Source: Actinomycetota bacterium
GTDB lineage: Bacteria; Actinomycetota; Actinomycetes; S36-B12; UBA10799
Assembly (NCBI GenBank): GCA_030837445.1
Contig: JAUPKM010000414.1
Location: forward strand, 1-6,935
Length of the DNA: 6,935 nucleotides
Reading direction: 5' to 3'
Shown here: one piece after another, positions 1 through 5,721 of the stretch
How positions within the stretch are numbered: the stretch's first letter is position 1
How the letters are laid out: each line of letters opens with the position of its first letter
Position numbers and translations under genes: made by a program
The notes under the pieces: model-generated
What the model was told of the DNA's origin: nothing
Database searches by the model: none
The model's input: only the letters and a program-made list of their open reading frames with translations

Positions 1-69
1 CTTCAACAGGGCTTCCGAAAGAGCCTTGGCAACAAGGTGCTCGTACGACCCGGCTCCAGTACTATCCAT
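1..69 (-). CDS. 5' end of a possible acyl/peptidyl carrier protein (partial)
   Basis: An ATG at 69-67 opens a frame of 23 codons that runs off the left edge of the window. It is preceded at good distance by GAGGTGG on the minus strand and starts 10 nt after the stop of the AMP-ligase remnant, so it belongs to the same operon. The visible peptide begins MDSTGAG and continues with an amphipathic helix (YEHLVAKALSEALLK) of the kind that opens helix I of acyl or peptidyl carrier proteins. An adenylating enzyme immediately upstream fits a carrier-protein partner. The Ser of the phosphopantetheine site would lie outside the window, so the family call is inference. The reading frame and start are well supported, while the identity is only a suggestion. 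Confidence 0.5.
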   Translation of the reverse strand, partial: MDSTGAGSYEHLVAKALSEALLK

Positions 70-79
70 GTGCTCCACC

Positions 80-450
80 TCAGAATTTCGGCAGAGAGGC
101 GAGGGCGTCACGATCGACCTTGCCTCGTAGGTCCAGCGGTGCCTCGGCGCAAATGCAGAACATGAGTGACAAGCTTCGCGCTGACTTTGCTTGCACCGAC
201 CATGGCGACTCGTAGGCGGCCATTCGAACGTCCTGGGAGGTCAGCCACAGCCCGGGCAAAGGCGCCGACATGACGGTAACGGCCGCCCCGGACAGCAAGG
301 CGCTCAAGGCAAAGCCCCAACCGTGGGAATGCAGGAGCGGCAGCGGTACAAGGACATCTTCAGTACGTAGTGAGCATGATCCCCTGTCTCGCTCTGCGAC
401 GTTGTCATGGGAAATGGAATCGCGACGGGGCGACTCGACCTCTGCCACTA
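80..450 (-). pseudogene. AMP-forming acyl/amino-acid ligase (adenylating enzyme) remnant
   Basis: Scattered pieces of an ANL-superfamily adenylating enzyme are visible. Just after the MFS stop, one frame reads SPRRDSISHDNVAER and then EDVLVPLPLLHSHGWGFA and LSGAAVTV. This matches the region from the end of the A3 P-loop through the PLFHxHG (A4-like) motif. A second frame then carries LRVAMVGASKVSAKLVTHVL, resembling the C-terminal domain. The first frame resumes at about 148 with AEAPLDLRGKVDRDALASL, the A10 end motif with the catalytic GK lysine, and stops at 82-80. Intact members are about 450-550 residues, so the N-terminal ~150 residues, the central ~250 residues (A5-A9) and at least two frame registers are gone. 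It cannot be active. In the original operon it probably loaded the carrier protein that follows it. The substrate cannot be read because the binding pocket is missing. Confidence 0.7.
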
Positions 451-1734
451 CAGTGCCTGCCGCGATACGGAGGCTGCCGCTACCTGGCGCGACAGATACA
501 GGCGGTTGGCGATCGGCGTGATCAGGCTGGCAGCACCAGCAAATGCCAACGCTACAACCGCCCATCCCGTCATGCTTTGTGCCGCGACGAGACCAGTGAA
601 GAGTATCGGCGCGACCATCAGGCTCACGTCCAGTCCTGCGCTGAATACTCCCTGGTACTGGCCGAGCGCCGAATCTGGCGCCAGGCCGTAGACCAGTTCC
701 CAGGACGCTGCCGAGTAGAGCACCTCCCCTGCCACCAGGAAGAGCGCCAGAACTCCAACGCACGCGATCTGCGCGGCGAGGTGGTCGTTCAGGAGCGCGA
801 TCGGGAACATTGCCACTGAGAGTGCGAAGAGCAATCCACCGCGGCGGCCCATAATCGCGGCTGAGCGCACGTCGGTGACCTTACGCGAAGCTGGGATCTG
901 CAGCAGCAGCACACCGACAGTGTTGATTACCATGGCAACGGACGTGAGCCACAGGGGCGCCTGCATCCGGGACGAGATCCAGAGCGGTAGCGCCAACGTC
1001 AGCAGCGAGACGTACAGCATCAGCACACTGTTCGTGAGGGTCAGCGCGACGAAGCCTCGATCCTTCAGTACTGCGAACCTAGAGAGGGACGCGCCCACCT
1101 GCAGGTTCGAACTGGGGCTGGACTGGCGAGCCGGAGCCCCCACTGAGGCGGATCGCACAAGCAGACCCGCCACGAAGAGCGTTGCAGCTTCCGCAAGAAA
1201 GCCGATCTGGAAGGCAGCCTTCGATCCCAGGGCCAGGACGAGGGCGCCGAGACCAAGGCCGATGACGGTCGCGGCGTTGGCCCACGACTTGGCGACGGCT
1301 CTGTAGAAGACCCGTCGGTCCTCGCTGACCGCCCTGCCTATGAGCGCTGCGAGAACTGCTGCACTTCCTCGCCCACACGCCATGAGCACGCTGATGAGCA
1401 TGAGGGCGACGAACGCCGGGGCGATGGTCAGACTCGCGGTCGCCACGCACATGATCCAAACCAGGACGGCGTAGAGCAGGTACCCATCGAGCCGGTCAGC
1501 GAGATGACCCATGACAGGTCCGGATGCGATGCCGAGCATGGCCGCAACGCTCCACGCCACACCTAGTGCGGTGGCAGAGACGCCTGCATGTCGGAGGAGA
1601 TACAGGGACAGCATCGAAGACGACAAACCCGTCCCCAGGGACAAGATCACCAACCCGACGGCCAAGTGCTTCTCCTGCCGGCCGCGAAGGTTGCGTATCG
1701 ACACGTCGTCGAGCCATCCTCGAGCGAAACCCAT
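448..1734 (-). CDS. MFS transporter (probable small-molecule exporter)
   Basis: A 428-residue major facilitator superfamily permease, a normal length for a 12-helix member. Hydrophobic helices begin at AVGLVILSLGTG near residue 26. The loop between helices 2 and 3 carries GHLADRLDGYLLY, a recognisable motif A. A charged, non-hydrophobic central linker with APARQSSPSSNL separates the two halves. The C-terminal half has SWELVYGLAPDSALGQYQG, typical of actinobacterial drug/efflux-type MFS proteins. An open frame extends to an ATG at 1782, but I chose the ATG at 1734-1732 because it overlaps the stop of the radical SAM gene as TGATG and no good ribosome site precedes either ATG. Translation is probably coupled. 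The frame has no visible lesion, although the genes on both sides are broken. Its likely role was export of, or self-resistance to, the product of the decayed operon. The substrate is unknown. Confidence 0.85.
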   Translation of the reverse strand: MGFARGWLDDVSIRNLRGRQEKHLAVGLVILSLGTGLSSSMLSLYLLRHAGVSATALGVAWSVAAMLGIASGPVMGHLADRLDGYLLYAVLVWIMCVATASLTIAPAFVALMLISVLMACGRGSAAVLAALIGRAVSEDRRVFYRAVAKSWANAATVIGLGLGALVLALGSKAAFQIGFLAEAATLFVAGLLVRSASVGAPARQSSPSSNLQVGASLSRFAVLKDRGFVALTLTNSVLMLYVSLLTLALPLWISSRMQAPLWLTSVAMVINTVGVLLLQIPASRKVTDVRSAAIMGRRGGLLFALSVAMFPIALLNDHLAAQIACVGVLALFLVAGEVLYSAASWELVYGLAPDSALGQYQGVFSAGLDVSLMVAPILFTGLVAAQSMTGWAVVALAFAGAASLITPIANRLYLSRQVAAASVSRQAL

Positions 1735-2541
1735 CACGGACGCGTCGCTGAAGCGGCACAGTCGCCGGACGGTAGAGCGCACGTCTGGCGGAACGCTGCC
1801 GTCCGCGGTTTCATCCCGAGTTGGTCCAGGATGCCGTCCACATGGCTACGATTTACGACAAATCTCTCATCCCCATAGATCAGGTACCGTTTCCTGTCGG
1901 CGGTCCTCGTGAAGTTGATGGTCATCACATTCGCGCCCGCCGCCAGACCTCGGGCCTGCCCACCTTCGCTCGTCCGTTCAAGTGCGCTCACCGAAGGAAT
2001 CAGCAGGTGTGGGTAGCACAGCCGCAGCACGGAAATGCTGTTGAGGGCAAGGTCGACGTCTCCGGCTCTTTCTCCCGCAAGCGGGGTGTTGCTGGCAGGC
2101 ATGAAGGGGCTGACACTGTACATGTGGACTCCCAGCTCACTCACCAGCAGCACATCCCTGACGATGCTGTCCGCGCTCTGTTCAGGTAGTCCAGATATGA
2201 TACCCGTATCAACTCGATAACCCAACTCCAGTAAGTCCTCCAGGCACCGCAGGCGGGATCCCAGGCTCTCGTGTCTCAAGATGTAGCCAGTCGCCCCCTG
2301 ATCTCTGAGCATCGCGTCGTCGCGTCGTTCGAGGCTACCGAGGTCGAGCAGTACCTCGACGTCGCCATTGAAGGCCGATCGGACACTGGGGATGGCGTCG
2401 GCGACGTTCCTGACCGCTCGCATGGCCTCTCCTCCTTGAAGGAGAATGACATCGATGCCCGAACCGTTTGTGGCTCTGGCTCACTCGACCATTTGCCCAC
2501 CGGTCATGAAGTAGCGATCGTTGTTTGCGCTGTTGCTCCTT
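1734..2541 (-). pseudogene. HydE/PylB/BioB-like radical SAM protein, 5'-truncated with in-frame stop
   Basis: The remnant is a radical SAM TIM-barrel protein of the BioB/HydE/PylB branch. Homology begins near 2541 with RRSNSANNDRYFMTGGQMVE. The next codon is TGA (2483-2481) where Trp would suit, and the frame continues ARATNGSGIDVILLQGGEAM. LQGGE is the conserved strand-loop of HydE-like enzymes. Further motifs are TGYILRHES, RCLEDLLELGYRVDTGIISGLPEQ, VSPFMPASNTPLAGE, and LAAGANVMTINFT. The CxxxCxxC motif that binds the SAM [4Fe-4S] cluster should sit just before RRSNS and is missing, because transposase-like sequence begins there. HES is followed almost directly by LGSRLRCL, where relatives have about 15 more residues (ELYxxLHPG), so an internal deletion is likely. 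From the internal ATG at 2423 a 229-residue fragment is open, but without the cluster motif it cannot do radical SAM chemistry. No hydrogenase genes are present, so a biosynthetic role is more likely than H-cluster maturation. Confidence 0.75.
2431..2437 (-). promoter_or_regulatory. Internal Shine-Dalgarno-like site in the radical SAM remnant
   Basis: On the minus strand AAGGAGG lies 7 nt before the in-frame ATG at 2423-2421. The site arises from the codons for the conserved LQGGE motif, so it is probably coincidental. It lies downstream of the TGA at 2483-2481 and could allow the 3' two-thirds of the broken gene to be translated. That would keep ribosomes arriving at the TGATG junction with the MFS gene. 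Confidence 0.4.
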
Positions 2542-2563
2542 CGCCTGGGGGAATTTCTTCTCG

Positions 2564-2788
2564 ATGAACCGTGGGCGTGCCGCCGCAGACACCGGCGCCG
2601 ACCTGGTCTGGCGGGTCAAGAACGGCGTCCGGTCCCGGCCTGTGGACCACCCCCGGTCCCGGCCCCGGTGGGAGGGATCGGTCCTGGTCGTCCTACGCGA
2701 CCACCTCACGCCACCCTGCCAGGCAGGGCAGTGCCCCGACCCTCGCCCGCACCTGTCGCTACCAACGGCAACAGCGAACGAGAAATGA
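2564..2788 (+). mobile_element. IS4-family-like transposase remnant
   Basis: A short plus-strand frame begins NRGRAAADTGADLVWRVKNG and continues to WEGSVLVVLRDHL. This resembles the block of IS4-type transposases common in actinobacteria, where TGADxLWRVK is followed after about 20 residues by LxDGSxLxxLRD. Only about 50 residues are recognisable. The DDE catalytic residues, the rest of the ~400-residue protein and any terminal inverted repeats are absent, and the frame decays into low-complexity proline-rich sequence before its stop. It is a dead fragment. It abuts the point where the minus-strand radical SAM gene loses its 5' end, so an insertion followed by deletion is the likely cause of that truncation. 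The family call rests on one motif block. Confidence 0.5.
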
Positions 2789-2813
2789 TCAGTAACGAAG
2801 TGTCGCTGTCGTC

Positions 2814-3134
2814 CTAGGGACGAGGCGTGATCATGAGAATTGTGATGACGTTTTCGGTCGGGCCGTAGTGCCAGAAGGGGCGCCAGGCGGCGGGAACGTG
2901 GTTCTCGCTGGAGGAGTCCCACACGTCCTCGCCGTTGGCCCCGTGGAGCGAAGAATGCTCGTGCGAATGCAGGCCGGGGTGGCGAGGATCGCCCTGCAAT
3001 CTTCCCAATGCTCTTCGGACCTGCCGAAGTTGCTTCTCGTACTGCGGCTGGGAGGAAAGATGTTCGAGCGTCTTCCTGGCAGTGGGAGTGAATTGCAGCC
3101 GGTATTCGCCGGACACCGACCGGTCAGTCCTCAT
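2814..3134 (-). CDS. RelE/ParE-superfamily toxin of a type II toxin-antitoxin pair
   Basis: A 106-residue basic protein of typical RelE/ParE length. It opens with a strand (EYRLQFTPTARKTLEHL) and a helical hairpin (LRQVRRALGRLQGDPRHPGLHSHEHSSL). The core then reads WDSSSENHVPAAWRPFWHYG, followed by a last strand, ENVITILMITPRP. The order 'aL..L..nP.hpGL' then 'E...paawR.fw.yg' then 'i.il.itp' is characteristic of the fold. The family contains ribosome-dependent mRNA endonucleases and gyrase inhibitors, and I cannot tell which this is. I chose the ATG at 3134 because it overlaps the end of the upstream small gene by 11 nt. The longer upstream extension in this frame is only the antisense-like shadow of that gene. 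No Shine-Dalgarno site is visible, so translation is probably coupled to the upstream cistron, the usual antitoxin-first order. Confidence 0.75.
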   Translation of the reverse strand: MRTDRSVSGEYRLQFTPTARKTLEHLSSQPQYEKQLRQVRRALGRLQGDPRHPGLHSHEHSSLHGANGEDVWDSSSENHVPAAWRPFWHYGPTENVITILMITPRP

Positions 3135-3342
3135 CGACGTCGTCGGCGAATTGCGTGAAGTCGCCCAAGCCGACGGTGTTGCCGGTCGCGCTCTCGGCCA
3201 GTGCATGGGCCAAGGTCATCCGAAGGTCCTTGTCCTCCCAAACGATCAATTCTCGCCGCGGGATGCTGGCCAAGGGCGTCAGCAGGATCTCCTTACCTTT
3301 TGGGATCGTGCCTGCCGCTGCCGTGGTGCAGACTGGGCACAA
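3124..3342 (-). CDS. Small CPVC-motif protein, candidate antitoxin
   Basis: This small minus-strand gene ends 11 nt inside the toxin gene. The convincing part reads IPKGKEILLTPLASIPRREL, then IVWEDKDLRMTLAHALAES, then TGNTVGLGDFTQFADDVDED. It ends with an acidic tail (DDVDED), as antitoxins often do to contact the basic toxin. A CPVC motif lies near the N-terminus and could be half of a metal site, but no second Cys pair is visible. The start is uncertain. A TTG at 3342 gives 72 residues. A GTG at 3423 gives 99 residues and would overlap the divergent plus-strand gene by 8 nt. Neither has a well-spaced ribosome site. I do not recognise the family: no ribbon-helix-helix, HTH or PhD/YefM signature is obvious. 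The antitoxin role is inferred from gene order, size, overlap and acidic tail. Confidence 0.55.
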   Translation of the reverse strand: MCPVCTTAAAGTIPKGKEILLTPLASIPRRELIVWEDKDLRMTLAHALAESATGNTVGLGDFTQFADDVDED

Positions 3343-3415
3343 CCACCTTCGGGCTGCTTGGGCCCCTGAGGCGATCCGGTTGTGAGATCCCGAGCCGCAG
3401 AGAGGTGTGGGGACC

Positions 3416-3619
3416 GTGAGCACGAGCCATCCAGACGCACTCGTCCCGGTGGAGGAGATGAGCACTCCGGAGGGGCGCAGCATGCTCCACGGACTCGCCC
3501 GGGACACCCTGGGGATCTCGGTCGACGAGTTCCTCGTGCGTCTCGACGAGGGGGAGTACGACACCACGGAGCAGGAAGACGTCCTGCGCCTGGTGATGCT
3601 CGCACCCTTTGCGCGCTAA
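3416..3619 (+). CDS. Small conserved-looking hypothetical protein (67 aa)
   Basis: A 67-residue acidic plus-strand protein, starting at a GTG preceded by AGAGAGG about 10 nt upstream. The in-frame GTG at 3407 has no such spacing. The sequence contains GRSMLHGLARDTLGISVDEF, then LVRLDEGEYDTTEQEDVLRL and VMLAPFAR. The pattern 'LGIS.dEFL.r.d.GEYd....dv.r..ml.p' resembles small uncharacterised proteins I have seen repeatedly in actinobacteria, but I cannot check this. No signal peptide, membrane segment or cysteine is present. The gene is divergent from the candidate toxin-antitoxin pair and convergent with larC, so it has no operon partner here. I can propose no function beyond a small, helical, soluble protein. 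Confidence 0.6.
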   Translation: MSTSHPDALVPVEEMSTPEGRSMLHGLARDTLGISVDEFLVRLDEGEYDTTEQEDVLRLVMLAPFAR

Positions 3620-3629
3620 CCAGGTGTAA

Positions 3630-3651
3630 TGCCCGGTGATTGTCCGGGGCA
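3630..3651. terminator. Weak hairpin between convergent genes
   Basis: TGCCCGG (3630-3636) and CCGGGGCA (3644-3651) can pair across a 7-nt loop with one bulged G. This lies between the stop of the plus-strand small gene (3619) and the stop of larC (3692). There is no T-run on either side, so it would be at best a GC-rich actinobacterial-type bidirectional terminator. A second short pairing, GCCC/GGGC, overlaps the larC stop. Confidence 0.3.
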
Positions 3652-3691
3652 AGCCGCCGATTGCGCTACAAGACCATTCAGGGAACCGCCC

Positions 3692-4918
3692 TCAGGGCAG
3701 GCAGCCGGCGTCGCCTGCGGCGCGGCTCACCTCGTCGAGGACCCGGCGCACCGGCACCCCGGTGGCCAGCGCGGCCCGCCGCAGGTCGTCGTACTCCGGT
3801 TGGGCCGACACCACCCGCCCGTCGAGCAGGCCCCGCTTGACGGAGATCGGGTGGCCCTGGAAGGAGCACGCCACCTGGTCGCGCCGCAGAGCCAGCCGCG
3901 CCACCGGGTACCGGCGCAGCCCCAGCGTGGTGGTGTGGGCGAACACCGCCCGGCAGACCGCCTCCAGCAGCTCCGCCGGTGCCAGGACCGTCAGGACGTG
4001 CCCGGGACGGCCCTGACGGCAGATGATCGGGCTGCACCAGGCGTCTGCTGCGCCCGCGGCGCGCATCGCGTCGAGGATGTCCGGCCACAGCCGCGGGTCG
4101 AGGTCGTCGACGGTCGCCTCCACCACCGTGAGCTCGTCCTGGCGCGGACCGGCCGCCTCGGCCGGCTCGTACTCGGCGACGACGACGCGCAGCACGTTGG
4201 CGTGGCCGGCCGGGTCGCGGCTGCCGGCCCCCACCCCGACGCACTGCGGCACGCAGGCCGGCAACGGTCCCCACTCCTGCGCGAGCGTCGTCAGCAGCAC
4301 CGCCCCGGTCGGCGTGCAGAGTTCCAGCTCGGCGTGGTGCGCGGCGATCGGCACGGCGGCCGTGGTCAGCAGCCGCAGCACGGCCGGTGCCGGAACCGAC
4401 AGCACGCCGTGGTCGGCCCGTACCGTGCCGGAGCCGACCGCGATCGGCGACACCACGACGCGACTGTCGGCCGCCACCGACCCGTCGCCGTCCAGCAGCC
4501 CCAGCGAATGCAGGGCCAGCGCGCAGCCGGTGATGTCGACGATGGCATCGACCGCGCCGACCTCGTGGAAGTGGACCTGTTCGACCGGGACGCCGTGGAC
4601 GTGGGCCTCCGCGGCTCCGAGCCGCTCGAACACCGCGGTGGCAAAGGCCATCGCCGGCTTCGGGAGGCCGCCGTCTGCCAGCAGGGACAGGATGTCCGGC
4701 AGACCGCGCGCGTGAGCGAGCCGGGGCGCGGCCACCTCGACCCGGTGCGCCCGCAGCCCGTGCCTGCGCACGTCGGTGATCTCGATGGACACCTCGCCGA
4801 GCGGCAGCCTGGCCAGCCCGGCACGGACCGCCGACTCGTCCGCGCCCGCCTCCAGCAGCGCGGCGAGGAACATGTCACCGGCGGCGCCCTGCCCGGCGTC
4901 GACCCACAGCAGCCGCAT
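3692..4918 (-). CDS. larC: LarC, nickel insertion enzyme of nickel-pincer nucleotide synthesis
   Basis: A 408-residue LarC, full length for the family. LarC is the CTP-dependent cyclometallase that inserts nickel into the dithiolated pyridinium mononucleotide, completing the NPN cofactor. Motifs in order: VDAGQGAAGDMFLAALLEAG (residues ~6-25); HFHEVGAVDAIVDI (~115-128), the most diagnostic block; GVLSVPAPAVLRLL; ELCTPTGAVLL; and EATVDDLDPRLWPDIL (~269), corresponding to the ETNIDD..PE block. CRQGRPGHVLTVL (~299) corresponds to the usual KKGRPG loop, and TLGLRRYPVARLALRRDQV is near the C-terminus. In lactobacilli larC is split and joined by programmed frameshifting, but here it is one uninterrupted frame. 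The ATG at 4918 overlaps the larB stop as TGATG, with AAGGGGA 5 nt upstream. The frame continues upstream of this ATG only as a shadow of larB. Variant residues: the loop Lys is Gln/Arg (RQGRP) and the NIDD Asn is Thr. Confidence 0.93.
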   Translation of the reverse strand: MRLLWVDAGQGAAGDMFLAALLEAGADESAVRAGLARLPLGEVSIEITDVRRHGLRAHRVEVAAPRLAHARGLPDILSLLADGGLPKPAMAFATAVFERLGAAEAHVHGVPVEQVHFHEVGAVDAIVDITGCALALHSLGLLDGDGSVAADSRVVVSPIAVGSGTVRADHGVLSVPAPAVLRLLTTAAVPIAAHHAELELCTPTGAVLLTTLAQEWGPLPACVPQCVGVGAGSRDPAGHANVLRVVVAEYEPAEAAGPRQDELTVVEATVDDLDPRLWPDILDAMRAAGAADAWCSPIICRQGRPGHVLTVLAPAELLEAVCRAVFAHTTTLGLRRYPVARLALRRDQVACSFQGHPISVKRGLLDGRVVSAQPEYDDLRRAALATGVPVRRVLDEVSRAAGDAGCLP

Positions 4919-5721
4919 CAGATCCCCTTCGGTTCGTCCGTCGCCGGGCCGGCCACGCGGCGTGCGATCCTGGCGGCGGCCACCCCGGCGCCGAACCCGT
5001 TGTCGACATTGACCGTCACGATGCCCGGCGCGCAACTGTTGAGCATGGCCAGCAACGCCGCCAGCCCGTCCAGGTGCCAGCCGTAGCCGACGCTGGTCGG
5101 TACCGCGATCAGGGGCAGCCCGACCAGGCCGCCGATCACGGCCGGGAGCGCTGCCTCCATGCCGGCCACCGCGACCACGACGTCCGCGGCGGCGATCCGG
5201 TCGCGCTGGGCGAGCAGCCGATGGACGCCGGCGACGCCGACGTCGATGATCATGTCCGGCTCGGAGCCGAAGACCCGGACGGTATGAAAACACTCACGAA
5301 CGACCGGAAGATCGCCAGTCCCGGCGGAGACGACCGCGACGGTGCCCCGAGCCGACGGCGGCGTGCCCAGCACGGCCACCCTGCCCGCCTCGTCGAGCAT
5401 CACGCCGGGGAGTTCCGCGCGGCACGCCCCGAGCGTCTCCGGGCCGAGACGGGTGGCCAAGACGGCCTGGTCAGGGTGAGCCTCACGCAGCGCCCGCATC
5501 GCCGCCACCACCTGGGCCGGCGTCTTGCCGGTGCCGAGCACCACTTCCGGGTCCCCGGTACGGGCCAGCCGGTCGCGGTCCAGCCTCGCGAAGCCGAGCT
5601 CGACGTCGGGCAGGGGCGTGTGGGCAACAACACCATCGTCCGGGGTCCCGAACTCGCCATACGATGTGCTCGCCAAGGACACATCTGGACATATCGATGT
5701 GAGGTCGTCGTGCCGAGTCAC
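4918..5721 (-). CDS. larB: LarB, NaAD carboxylase/hydrolase of nickel-pincer nucleotide synthesis
   Basis: A 267-residue LarB. It carboxylates the pyridinium ring of nicotinic acid adenine dinucleotide and hydrolyses the phosphoanhydride, giving the dicarboxylate mononucleotide that LarE then thiolates. Visible motifs: ELGFARLDRDR (~39) and PEVVLGTGKTPAQVV before the core. The AIR-carboxylase-like core follows, with SAGTGDLPV (~128), IIDVGVAGVHRLL (~157), AGMEAALPAVIGGLVGLPL (~184), VPTSVGYGWHLDG, MLNSCAPG, and VNVDNGFGAGVAAA. Cys230 in MLNSCAPG corresponds by motif to the Cys that bonds the NaAD ring in characterised LarB. The GTG start at 5721 has GGAGGG 9 nt upstream. A GTG at 5682 is the only near alternative and has no ribosome site, and the ATG at 5790 lies deep inside larE. 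With GTG 5721 the gene overlaps the divergent larE by 12 nt. Confidence 0.92.
   Translation of the reverse strand: MTRHDDLTSICPDVSLASTSYGEFGTPDDGVVAHTPLPDVELGFARLDRDRLARTGDPEVVLGTGKTPAQVVAAMRALREAHPDQAVLATRLGPETLGACRAELPGVMLDEAGRVAVLGTPPSARGTVAVVSAGTGDLPVVRECFHTVRVFGSEPDMIIDVGVAGVHRLLAQRDRIAAADVVVAVAGMEAALPAVIGGLVGLPLIAVPTSVGYGWHLDGLAALLAMLNSCAPGIVTVNVDNGFGAGVAAARIARRVAGPATDEPKGI

Noticed and set aside
370..819. Plus-strand frames opposite the MFS gene and AMP-ligase remnant
   Set aside because: They have no domain signal and are Arg/Cys/Gln-rich, consistent with shadows of the minus-strand genes.
2481..2483. In-frame TGA in the radical SAM gene as a selenocysteine or recoded codon
   Set aside because: The position fits Trp or another residue rather than Cys. 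The gene also lacks its cluster motif, so simple decay explains it better.
3293..3652. Minus-strand frames opposite the 67-residue plus-strand gene
   Set aside because: They have no motif. Frame quality in 3416-3619 favours the plus-strand gene, which has a start and ribosome site.
3629..5086. A 485-codon open frame on the plus strand
   Set aside because: It is antisense to larC and larB. The translation is rich in Arg, Gln, His, Pro and Gly, with no family motif. It is the expected shadow of a high-GC coding region.
5074..5709. Plus-strand open frame upstream of larE that could make a much longer protein
   Set aside because: This part runs antisense to larB and has no LarE-like sequence. 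GTG 5710, with its own GAGG site, gives a normal LarE length.
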